A stretch of 9,383 bases of DNA from Marinilabiliales bacterium (GTDB lineage Bacteria > Bacteroidota > Bacteroidia > Bacteroidales > UBA12077). The notes below the pieces were generated by a model that was given only the letters and a program-made list of their open reading frames with translations, did not search any database and had not been told where the DNA came from. The DNA is taken from positions 1 through 9,383 of the forward strand of contig PKTC01000536.1 in assembly GCA_002869305.1 (NCBI GenBank), given 5' to 3'. Below are positions 1 to 8,010 of the stretch, in pieces (position 1 is the first letter of the stretch; each line of letters opens with the position of its first letter). The position numbers and the translations under genes are program-made.

Positions 1-1
1 A

Positions 2-163
2 GAGCTAGCTAAGGGGAAGACTCTTGATGAAGCTTTGGCTATGACTAAGGATGATATAGTTGAAGACCTCGGTGGCTTACCAGCTCCAAAGATCCACTGC
101 TCAATGCTTGGGATCGATGCTTTACATACGGCTATAAAAAAGTATAGAGCCAGTAAAAGTTAA
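2..163 (+). CDS. nifU: Iron-sulfur cluster scaffold, IscU/NifU N-terminal type (3' end only)
   Basis: Only the last 53 codons are present; the 5' end lies outside the window and the gene ends at TAA 161-163. IscU/NifU-type scaffolds assemble [2Fe-2S] clusters in the cytoplasm, taking sulfur from a cysteine desulfurase and passing clusters to apoproteins. The visible part matches the family C-terminus: a KGKTLDEAL helix, DDIVEDLGGLP, then KIHCSML carrying the third conserved ligand cysteine (visible residue 33), and the final helix. The segment that reads LPPVK in Escherichia coli IscU (the HscA-binding motif) is LPAPK here, which resembles the NifU-like branch. The next gene begins 21 bp downstream with the start of a NifU C-terminal-type domain, so the two were probably an Fe-S assembly pair. 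The family call is firm; the choice between nifU and iscU as symbol is a convention. Confidence 0.9.
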   Translation, partial: ELAKGKTLDEALAMTKDDIVEDLGGLPAPKIHCSMLGIDALHTAIKKYRASKS

Positions 164-184
164 AAAGTTATAAAGTTAAAAAAT

Positions 185-283
185 ATGAACGAAAAAGATT
201 TAGAGAAAAAAATAAAAGATGCTTTAGAAACAATTCGTCCAATGCTTCAAGCTGATGGAGGAGATGTTGCTTTTGTATCATTT
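185..283 (+). other. Truncated NifU C-terminal-like domain (first 33 residues)
   Basis: The codons encode a helix (about residues 4-18) and the ETIRPMLQADGGDV block typical of the start of NifU C-terminal-like domains, which are about 75-80 residues long and carry a CxxC pair that holds an Fe-S cluster. Both cysteines and the rest of the fold are missing because the frame passes into adhesin repeat sequence. Its position 21 bp after a scaffold gene fits an original Fe-S assembly operon. The exact breakpoint cannot be fixed, since the shared sequence at the join may extend a few codons either side of 284-297. Confidence 0.8.
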
Positions 284-1657
284 AGTCCTTCAAAAGGAAT
301 AGTTGATGATTATATGGTAATTACACCAGACAGTGCAAGAATCTATATTAACGATACGGTAACTGCCAAAGGAAAAGTAGGTGGCTTTGCTGTTAGCGGA
401 CGAAGTCCATCAAAAGGTACTTCAAACGATATATTCTTTGCAACGGTTGATAGTACTCGTATTTATGTTGACGAATCTGCAGCAAAAGGCAAAGTCGGAG
501 GTTTTGCAGTTAGTGGTCGAAGCCCTTCAAAGGCTACTGCCAATAGTTTTTTGAATTTATCATCAAGAAACTATTTTATTGGTCATAATAGTGGACTAAA
601 CAATACAACAGGAGATTTCAATTTTTTTGCTGGATATAACAGTGGTTATACTAATATCACCGGTTCCAGAAATATCATTATAGGTTACGAAAGCGGCTAT
701 ACAAATAGAGGTGATGAATTGCCGGACAAAGGAAGCCATAACATATTTATTGGATTTCAGTCTGGGTTTAATAATGTCATTGGGTTTAATAATATTTTTT
801 TAGGAAATAAATCTGGTTATAACAATTTAGGAGATGAATCGGGAGATAATCCCGAGGATGGAAGCTTTAATACTTTTATTGGTTATGAAAGTGGTTATGA
901 AAATCAAATTGGAGGTTCTAACACATTCCTGGGTTATCAGTCAGGATATATGAATTTCGAAGGAAACCATAATACATATTTAGGAAGATGGGCCGGTGCG
1001 GCAGCTACAAAAGGTTCATACAATGTATTTATTGGCACTGAAGCAGGTAGAAGAGAAATGGGATCAAACAAGTTATGTATAAATGCTGTTAACGACTTTA
1101 ATTATAGAGTACCTCTAATTTATGGCGATTTTAGTGACACCAAGAGATACGTAGTGATTGATGGAGATTCTACTTATAATCCTGGGCTACATAAAATGGT
1201 TGTAACAGGAAATGTAAATGCGGTAGGCTTTATAGAGGGTGTTGAAATTGGAAAAGCATCCAAAAATTCTGATTATGTTGATGGTGCTCTTTCAAAAATC
1301 TTATCTCTCAATACAATTAGATATAGTTACTTAAACACAAAGGGTATTGAAGAAGAAAAGATTGGCATTGATCCCGAATTATCAATTAAAATTATTCCAG
1401 AAATAGTTGAGAATTATGGAAATATGTACGGCATAAAATACTCGAAATTAACAGTGCTTTTAATTGAGGCTGTAAAAGAACAGCAAAAGCAAATTGAAGA
1501 ACTTCAAAAACAGGTTGACTTAAAAGACATTCAACTTGAGAAAACATCTACTACTTCCTATCAAATTGATTTACTGATGGAAGAAAATTTGAAATTAAAA
1601 AGTGATATCGCTAAAATAATGGAGATGTTACAAACTGATTCAGAAAATAATAATTAA
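185..1657 (+). CDS. Chimeric protein: NifU C-terminal-domain start fused to a repeat-rich surface protein with a degenerate S74 chaperone end
   Basis: A 490-residue open frame from ATG 185 to TAA 1655-1657, preceded by an A-rich stretch rather than a Shine-Dalgarno site. Residues 1-33 read as the N-terminus of a NifU C-terminal-domain protein (ETIRPMLQADGGDV), but the CxxC cluster-binding motif never follows. From about residue 34 the protein is a Bacteroidota surface-type protein: two 39-residue units (about 39-117) ending in VGGFAVSGRSPSK, nine NxFIGxxSG units (129-288), a linker containing PLIYGDF (310-316), an S74-like domain (about 349-442) and a C-terminal coiled coil (about 425-485). 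Such proteins normally carry an export signal; here none exists, so the product as drawn should remain cytoplasmic and do neither job. The reading frame crosses the join intact. It may be a true recombinant gene or an assembly artefact. A giant adhesin gene follows after 11 bp, suggesting co-transcription. Ligand and substrate are unknown. Confidence 0.8.
   Translation: MNEKDLEKKIKDALETIRPMLQADGGDVAFVSFSPSKGIVDDYMVITPDSARIYINDTVTAKGKVGGFAVSGRSPSKGTSNDIFFATVDSTRIYVDESAAKGKVGGFAVSGRSPSKATANSFLNLSSRNYFIGHNSGLNNTTGDFNFFAGYNSGYTNITGSRNIIIGYESGYTNRGDELPDKGSHNIFIGFQSGFNNVIGFNNIFLGNKSGYNNLGDESGDNPEDGSFNTFIGYESGYENQIGGSNTFLGYQSGYMNFEGNHNTYLGRWAGAAATKGSYNVFIGTEAGRREMGSNKLCINAVNDFNYRVPLIYGDFSDTKRYVVIDGDSTYNPGLHKMVVTGNVNAVGFIEGVEIGKASKNSDYVDGALSKILSLNTIRYSYLNTKGIEEEKIGIDPELSIKIIPEIVENYGNMYGIKYSKLTVLLIEAVKEQQKQIEELQKQVDLKDIQLEKTSTTSYQIDLLMEENLKLKSDIAKIMEMLQTDSENNN
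284..538 (+). repeat. Repeats ending in SPSK(G/A): two 39-residue units plus a partial copy at the NifU junction
   Basis: SPSK(G/A) codons occur at 284-297, 404-417 and 521-534, that is residues 34, 74 and 113. The two complete units (residues about 39-78 and 79-117) each run DS(A/T)RIY(I/V), then a short linker, then KGKVGGFAVSGRSPSK, which is identical in both. The copy at 284 shares only SPSKG and sits exactly where NifU sequence gives way to adhesin sequence. Across the 16 identical residues (368-415 against 485-532), 10 codons differ and all differences are silent, so this is an old repeat held by selection rather than a recent duplication. The function of the motif is not known to me. 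Confidence 0.85.
569..1048 (+). repeat. Nine NxFIGxxSG repeats of 17 residues (head-like beta-roll)
   Basis: The repeat asparagine lies at residues 129, 146, 163, 186, 203, 229, 246, 263 and 280. The period is exactly 17 except for two enlarged turns, 6 and 9 residues longer, after the third and fifth copies. The first seven copies read N-x-[FI]-[FI]-[AIL]-G-x-x-S-G-[YFL]; the last two degrade to WAG and EAG. Such regular Gly/Asn/Ser turns resemble the stacked head repeats of trimeric autotransporter adhesins, though those are usually 14 residues, so a left-handed beta-roll is an inference. Both enlarged turns begin GDE and are acidic, suggesting loops projecting from one face at the same register. 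Confidence 0.8.
1229..1510 (+). other. Degenerate endosialidase-type (S74) intramolecular chaperone domain
   Basis: Residues about 349-442 keep the shape of the S74 chaperone family found at the ends of phage tailspikes and many Bacteroidota surface proteins: an opening NSD, LSKILSLNTIRYSY (family: V-L-x-L-x-x-V-x-Y-x-W), IIPEIVENYGN (family: EVxxVxPE-V), the YSKLTVLLIEAVKEQQKQIEEL helix start, then a coiled coil. In active members the SDxRxK motif supplies the Ser-Lys pair used for self-cleavage after trimer folding. Here the corresponding place reads SDYVDG (residues 362-367), so the arginine and lysine are absent. Trimer assembly may remain while release does not. The family assignment is by eye. 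Confidence 0.6.
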
Positions 1658-1668
1658 AAACTAATCAT

Positions 1669-1761
1669 ATGATCTTTTCTACCAATTACATAAGATCCAA
1701 AAAATCAAAACAATTCATTTTCATGATTTGTTTTGGATTCCTGGTCTTCTCTGGTTTTGCT
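1669..1761 (+). other. Sec signal peptide of the giant adhesin
   Basis: Codons 1-31 give a long basic n-region (R9, K11, K12, K14), a hydrophobic core (FIFMICFGFLVF, residues 16-27) and the cleavage context SGFA|Q after residue 31. The new N-terminal glutamine is a frequent arrangement in Bacteroidota exported proteins. This segment fixes the gene start at 1669 rather than at the later non-ATG start in the long frame, and T9SS cargo needs such a signal to reach the periplasm. Confidence 0.85.
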
Positions 1762-1764
1762 CAA

Positions 1765-2640
1765 ACCGGGGTAGTTAATAATGGTGCTAATATTGTTATT
1801 AATTCTGGCGCCATATTAAAAATTTCTTGATCAGGTGCTGATTATACAAACCAAACTTCAGGTGCTTTTGATGGAACAATCGATCTGGATGGTAAAATCG
1901 AAATTGATGGAGATTGGTATAATAATGCCACTTCAGGAAACGTATTTATTAATTTTAATACTGTTGGATCAGTAGTTTTCAGTGGTACAACCTTGCAAAC
2001 TTTGGGAGGAACTGCAGGTACCCAGTTCGAAAATTTTACACTCGAAAATACATCTGGATTGGGTCTTTCAGCGAATATTATAGTTCGAAATGTGCTTACA
2101 TTATCCAATGGTGTGTTTCATTTAAATACAAGTGATTTATATATAGGAAACACTGGATCAATATCCGGAACATTTGGTTCAACTACTATGATTGTTACCA
2201 ATAGTACCGGTTCGTTAAGAAAGGGATTTACTACTAAGACATCATTTACCTTTCCAATTGGAGATACAACCGGAATTGCAGAATATAGCCCTGTATCTTT
2301 TAATCTGACAAATAGTGGTGGTTTTTCTTCAGGTAGTTGGATTGGAGTTAGAATTGCAGACGAAATTCATCCTGAAAATACAAGTCCTTCAGAATATCTT
2401 AGCCGTTACTGGCGTGTAGGTTCTTTAGGAGTGATTTCACCAGTTTTTAGTGCTGATTTTTATTATACAGATGATGATATCTTTGGAGCAGAAGCAAGTA
2501 TTTTTGCCACTGAATATGATGATGGTTCCAACAGGAGTGTTTATTCAACTGTAACTCATGAAAGTAATATTCTTTCTGTAACCGGAATGTCGTCAATTGA
2601 AGATACTTATGCAGATTATACAGGCGAGGATGGAACTGCA
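1765..2640 (+). other. N-terminal beta-rich region of the giant adhesin
   Basis: Residues about 33-324 after the signal peptide are rich in Asn, Gly, Ser and Thr, beginning GVVNNGANIVINSGA and DGTIDLDGKIEIDGDWYNN. This style is common at the start of large Bacteroidota T9SS proteins and suggests beta-helix or beta-sandwich structure. A later segment, LSRYWRVGSLG (around 2398-2430), resembles a recurrent block just before Ig-like repeats in such proteins. The first in-frame stop (TGA 1828-1830) lies near the start of this region. No catalytic motif is visible; I do not assign a function. Confidence 0.55.
1828..1830 (+). other. In-frame TGA stop inside the giant adhesin (codon 54)
   Basis: The frame reads LKIS, TGA, SGADYTNQTSG. 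Protein of the same character continues directly on the other side. A single substitution from GGA (Gly), CGA (Arg) or TGG (Trp) would create it. Glycine would suit the surrounding turn-rich sequence, but this is a guess. Confidence 0.85.
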
Positions 2641-5600
2641 CCTACAACTTCTATTTCTACCTTGGTGTCAGATCCAACTAATCTGGATCCGATAGCATTT
2701 ACCATTTCATTTAGTGAAGAAGTAACTGGTTTTGATCACACTGATATATCCTTAACAAACGGAACCACTTCAGGTGTAACCACTTCAGATAATATCGATT
2801 TTGATTTTGATGTTACTCCAACACTTGATGGAGATGTTATTATTAATGCAAATTCAGGTGTTGCAACCGATCTGGCAGGTAATGATAATATTGCTGCGAT
2901 AGCCGATACAATTAAATATGATCAGACAAATCCAATTATATTAATTTCATCGTTAGAACCAGATCCAACGAATACAAATATTGAATTTACAGTAACATTT
3001 AGTGAGCAGGTAACCGGATTTGTAAGTGGTGATATTACTGTCGGTAATGGAAACGTGAGTAATTTTACTGAATCAACAGCAGGTATTGAGTATGATGTTG
3101 TAGTTACTCCGACCACTGATGGTGAAGTTACTGTTGATATTGCAGGAGGAGTTGCAAACGACTTAGCATGTAATGGAAATATTGTTGCTTCTCAGTTTAG
3201 TGTGACATATGATATTACGAACCCAAATGTGACTTTAACCGCCACAGAACCTGACCCAACAAATTCTTCATTTACTTTAACCATTGAATTTGATGAGGGA
3301 GTTACCGACTTTATTCTAACTGACCTTACTCTTGAGAATTGTAATGCAGGAAGTTATGCAGAAGTTAAAGAAGATACTATATTTACGGTATTAATTACAC
3401 CAATTGCTAATGGTACAGTGACCGTTGATTTAGCTTCGGGTAAAGCTCATGATTATGCAGGAAATGCAAATAATGCAGCTACACAATTTAGTATTGAATA
3501 CGATGGTACAAAGCCTAATGTAAGTATATCAACCTTGGAATCAAATCCAACAAATACTACACCTTTCGAGTTAACCATTGCATTTACCGAAGAAGTCAAT
3601 CATTTCCATGTTGAAGATATTACCGTAGGAAATGGATCAGCTGGTAATTTCAATACAGCCGATAGTACAACATTTACAGCAGATATAACTCCGACAGGCA
3701 GTGGATTAGTCACAGTTAGTGTACTCAGCGGAGTAGCATTTGATAATGCAGGAAATTTAAATAATGCAGCAACTCAGTTGAGTATAACATATGATGAAGA
3801 TGCTCCTGTAGTTTCTACTTTAAGTCCAGCTGATGGAGCAACAGGTGTATCTGTTACTTCTAATCTTCAGATTGTATTTAATGAAATTGTTAATGCTGTA
3901 AGTGGAATTATAACTCTTGTAGAAACAGGGGTTGGAACAGTAGAAACATTTGATGTTTCAACATCAGATATTAGTGGTGATGGAACAAAGACAATAACTG
4001 TAGATCCTACAAGCCCATTATCAAGTTTAACTGATTACCATGTTCTTGTCGACGGAACAGCATTTGTAGATAATGCTGGAAACAGTTTTGCAGGATATAG
4101 TCTGGCAACCGACTGGAATTTCACTTCAGCAGATATAAGTAATCCTTACATAACTGATTACTCACCTGTCGATAATGCGTTAAGTGTTACAGTTGGTTCT
4201 AATTTAGTATTAACATTTAGTGAGGAGGTTGTAAAAGGATCAGGCAATATTGTAATTTATGAAGCATCTGGACCTTCGATCATTGAAACAATACCTGTAG
4301 GTAGTCCTCAGGTTTCAGTAGCAACAGATGTTGTTACTATTGATCCGGGATCTGATTTTAATGGTGAAACAGAATATTATGTGTTAATCGATGCAGGTAC
4401 ATTCGAAGATACAAATACTCCTGTAGCAAATCCGTTTGGAGGAATTACTAATCCTGCAGAATGGAGCTTTACAACAGAGGATATCGCAGGACCTATAGTT
4501 ACTAGCTTAAACCCTGCCAATAATGATACAGATGTTGCAGTAAGTTCTAATCTCATAATTACTTTTGATGAAGATGTTACAGCTGATGCTGGAAATATTA
4601 CGATATGGGAACTAGCTGGTCCAACAGAACATGAAACCATTGCGGTTGGTTCAGTTTCAATTACGGATAATGAAGTAACAATTAATCCAACTATTGATTT
4701 CAGTGGTGAAACCAGTTATTATGTTGAAATTGATGCTACAGCATTTAAAGATGCATATGATAATTATTATGCAGGTATCTCTGGATCAAGCTTATGGAAT
4801 TTTGAAACAGAAGATATAACTGATCCTACGGTAAGTATATCTACCGCAGAAGTTAGCCCATCAAATTCTTCATCATTTGAAATTACAATTGAGTTTAGTG
4901 AAGAAATGAAGAATTTCGATAATGTAGGAAATATAACTGTTACAAATGGTAGTGCTTCAAATCTGAATACTTCTGATAACATAACATTTACAGCAAATAT
5001 CACTCCTGCAACAGAAGGTGATGTATCAGTTATTATCCCTGCTGGTGTTGCACAGGATTTGGCTGATAATTTCAATACTGTTTCAAATGAGATTACCGTA
5101 GAGTATGATATTACTTCACCAACTGTTGAAATAACTTCACTGCAATCAGGTACAATAAATACTGATTTGGAAGTTACTATAACATTTAGTGAAGAAATTA
5201 ATGATTTATTAACTGGAAATATTACAGTTACTAATGGCACGGTAAGTAACCTTACAAACCAGGTAGCTGGCTTAGCATGGGATGCTACAATTACACCAAC
5301 GACGGATGGAACTGTAACTGTCGATATTTTATTAGATGAAGTTACTGATTTAGCTGGAAATGGAAATATTGCTTCTGATCAGTTTACAATTGATTATGAT
5401 GCAACAGGTCCTGAGATTAGTACCTTAAGTCCCACAAACGGAAGCTTCGGAGTTACAGTAAGTGAAGTACTGGAAATCACATTTGATGAAACAGCTTACT
5501 TAAATACTGGAAATGTAGAAATAAGGTATCAAAGTAATGATGCACTATTTGAGTCAATAGATGTTGGAAGCCTGGGTGGTAATGGAACCACAACTATTTC

Positions 5601-7713
5601 AATTGATCCGGCATCCGACTTTGACAGTGAAACAACTTATTATGTCACAATTAGTCCTGAGGCATTTATAGATGTTTTAGGAAATGTATATGACGGAATG
5701 ACATCGGGAGAATGGGAATTCACAACCGAAGATTTCATTGATCCGGATTATGTAACATTAAGTCCGACTGATGATGCAACGAGTGTAGCAGTTAATGCAA
5801 ACCTAGAAATTACTTTTACTGAAAATATTAGTAAAAATGTAGGAGAAATCACAATTATGAATGCCGATGAAGGAACTGAGCATGAAATTATTAATGTTGC
5901 TATAGGACCTGTAACAGTAAGTACAAATATTGCTACAATTAATCCTTCGGTTGATTTTATAGGTGAAACAAATTACTACGTTATAGTGGGTGATGGTACT
6001 TTCGTTGATGCATCTGGAAATACCTTTGCGGGTATTGGTACACTATCATCATCAGAATGGAATTTCTATACAGAAGATGTTGAACCACCAACATTAGGTC
6101 CGGTTTCACCACTTGACGATGCTACTGGCGTATCCATTATTTCTAATCTTGTGCTAACATTTAGTGAACTTGTTAGCCCGGGTTCTGGATATATTACTAT
6201 TGTGGATGCGGACGCCGCATCGAACCATGAAGTAATTGAGATTAATGATGCTGCAGTCAGTTTCTCTGCTAATGAAGTTACGATTAATCCTACCATCGAT
6301 TTTGATGGATTAACAAATTACTATGTGTTAATCGATGCTGGTACTATTGAAGACGCCTTTGGAAATGTTTATGCTGGTATCTCTGATCCTACAAAATGGA
6401 ATTTCTTTACAGTGGATGCTTCGGCTCCAATGGCTACAGATTTTTCACCAATAGATAATTCGTCCAACTTAACCAATAACTTTGACCTTGTAATAACATT
6501 TAATGAGGAGGTTGTAAAGAATTCAGGATTTATTTATATTGAAAATTCAACTACTTCAATAACTCATGAAGCTATAGATGCTGCATCGACAAATGTTACA
6601 GTATCATCAAATATTGTAACTATTAATCCTAATATAGACTTTGAAGATTTGAATAGTTATTATGTTCAAATGGATTATGGAGTATTCCAGGATATTGATG
6701 GAAATAATTACTCAGGTATTTCTGATGCGGTCAGTTGGAATTTTACAATTGGAGATAATGTGGCTCCATCCATAACCAGCTTATCACCTGCAGACGATGC
6801 TACAGGAGTTTCATTAACTGCTAATCTGGAAATTGAGTTTAGTGAGAATGTAGTTGCCAACGCAGGGAATATTACTATTGTTAATTAGGAAACTTCTGCA
6901 ACACACTTGGCAATAGATGTTTCTGCGGCAGGTATTTCAGGAAATATTGTTACCATCAATCCTGGAATTGATTTTGAGGAATCAACTGCATACCACATTT
7001 TAATTGCAAATGATGCGTTTAGAGATGCTTCCGGAAATAGTTATGGAGGAATCTCAGATCCAACGATCTGGAATTTTGAAACACCTGATTTAACGGCACC
7101 AAGTATTCTATCTGTTAGTCCAGTGGACGATGCAAGCAATATTACGGTTAATACAAATTTAGTAATCACATTTAATGAATCTGTTGTTGCTAATACTGGT
7201 TTAATAAATATCATGAACGGTGATAATATCCAGCAGAGTATTGATGTTGAGTCAGCTCAGGTAAGCATAAACCAGGAAACAGTGACTATTAATCCGGGAA
7301 TTGATTTCGATGGAGAGACAGATTATTATGTATTAATCGACAATGGTGCATTCCACGATTTATCTGGAAATAGTTTTGCCGGAATTTCAGATGCCACAAC
7401 TTGGAATTTTAGCACGGAAGATATAGGTCAACCATCGGTTACAATATCTTCTGCAGAAAGTGGAACTGTAACAGGAAACTTTGTTGTAACAATTACATTT
7501 AGCGAAGCAGTTACAGGATTCGAAAGTACTGATATTGATGTTTCGAATGCTAATTTATCAGGGTTTAACAATGTAACAAATGGTATTGCATGGACTGTGG
7601 TTGTTGAACCTGTTACAGATGGAGAAGTAACTGTTGATGTATTAGCAGGTGTTGCTCAGGATGCAGCAGGAAATAATAATACTGCTGCTACGCAGTTTAG
7701 TGTTACATATGAT
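2641..7713 (+). repeat. Array of 16 Ig-like domains of two types (A4-B3-A2-B6-A1)
   Basis: Type A domains (95-98 residues; pattern P-TNxxx-F-x-x-TIxFSEEVTGF-xxxDI, then TPxxDGxVTV and AGNxNxAATQFSxxYD) start at 2641, 2926, 3214, 3505, 4816, 5110 and 7423. They resemble the bacterial Ig-like Big_12 type. Type B domains (111-116 residues; LSPxDxATGV, NLxITFSExV, GxITI, VTINPxxDF, YYVxIDxGxFxD, AGIS, WNFxTED) start at 3796, 4135, 4483, 5401, 5734, 6079, 6418, 6757 and 7090. They resemble the SbsA-type Big_5 domain. Boundaries were set at the recurrent terminal Asp of each unit. Together they make a 1,691-residue stalk. Domain B8 (6757-7089) holds the TAG stop. Pfam names are from memory of the motif patterns. 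Confidence 0.85.
6886..6888 (+). other. In-frame TAG stop inside Ig-like domain B8 (codon 1740)
   Basis: The frame reads GNITIVN, TAG, ETSATHLAID. Sibling domains have an ordinary residue here (for example ITIMNADEG in B5 and ITIVDADAA in B6), and B8 continues in frame to its final WNFETPD. CAG, GAG or AAG to TAG would each be one substitution. Confidence 0.85.
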
Positions 7714-7743
7714 TCGGGTAATGTAGGTTTTGAGGAAATAATT

Positions 7744-7983
7744 TCTTATCAGCTTTCAATTTATTCATTAGGTGATCGAGTTATTGTTGAATTCTTTAAC
7801 GAAAATAACTATAATTTCGAAGAAGGAAAGATCGAAATTTATAATCTTGTAGGACAGAAGATAGTAGAAAGTGATATCAATGACTTTACAAGATTCGAAA
7901 CAAGTGTTAAACATGTTTCACAAGTATACGTGGTTAAAGTTATAATTGATGATTCAGAATATACGAAACGATTATTTGTTGAA
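7744..7983 (+). other. Type IX secretion C-terminal sorting domain (type A-like)
   Basis: The last 80 residues before the stop contain the hallmarks of a T9SS type A sorting domain: an opening beta strand (YQLSIYSLGDRVIVEF), KIEIYNLVGQKI, then VYVVKVIIDD and the terminal KRLFVE. In this family the domain directs cargo through the outer-membrane T9SS pore, after which it is removed and the protein is usually attached to surface lipopolysaccharide. It is downstream of both premature stops, so a truncated product would lack it. Confidence 0.85.
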
Positions 7984-8010
7984 TAATTCGTAAAAAGTTT
8001 AATTAAAAAT

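Larger units (their letters stand above)
1669..7986 (+). pseudogene. Giant T9SS-secreted adhesin with 16 Ig-like domains, interrupted by two in-frame stop codons
   Basis: One reading frame of 2,105 codons runs from ATG 1669 to TAA 7984-7986, broken only by TGA 1828-1830 (codon 54) and TAG 6886-6888 (codon 1740). The frame never shifts and homology continues across both stops. Downstream pieces have no credible starts: the first possible starts after each stop, at 1993 and 6907, are TTG codons inside conserved domains. Order: signal peptide (1-31), beta-rich N-terminal region (about 32-324), sixteen Ig-like domains (325-2015), T9SS type A-like sorting domain (about 2026-2105). An intact product would be exported by Sec, taken across the outer membrane by T9SS and displayed as a long stalk, probably in adhesion or matrix contact; the ligand is unknown. 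The start is 11 bp after the preceding gene. It may be a decayed gene, a polymorphic or phase-off allele, or contain sequencing errors. Read literally, only a 53-residue peptide would be made. Confidence 0.8.

Noticed and set aside
284..1048. CRISPR-like or tandem DNA repeat array.
   Set aside because: The repeats are regular only at the protein level; the DNA copies differ widely and no constant spacers are present.
1828..1830. Selenocysteine at the TGA.
   Set aside because: No recognisable hairpin right after the codon was seen, the protein is an adhesin rather than a redox enzyme, and a TAG elsewhere in the same gene would not be explained.
1842..5240. Several open frames on the minus strand (for example 1842-2108, 2447-2641, 2922-3116, 4377-4640, 4767-5240).
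   Set aside because: They lie opposite well-supported repeat domains, have no recognisable domains, and arise from the Ser/Thr/Val-rich composition of the coding strand.
6205..6221. A perfect 7-bp GC-rich hairpin with a 3-base loop.
   Set aside because: It is inside coding sequence (DADAAS), lacks a T tract, and is most likely chance from the Asp-Ala codons.
1993..6888. A separate gene starting at 1993.
   Set aside because: The codon at 1993 is TTG within a continuous domain; the same frame extends upstream to ATG 1669 and a clear signal peptide, interrupted only by TGA 1828.
6907..7986. A separate gene starting at 6907.
   Set aside because: The start codon would be TTG in the middle of an Ig-like domain; it is the continuation of the adhesin after TAG 6886.
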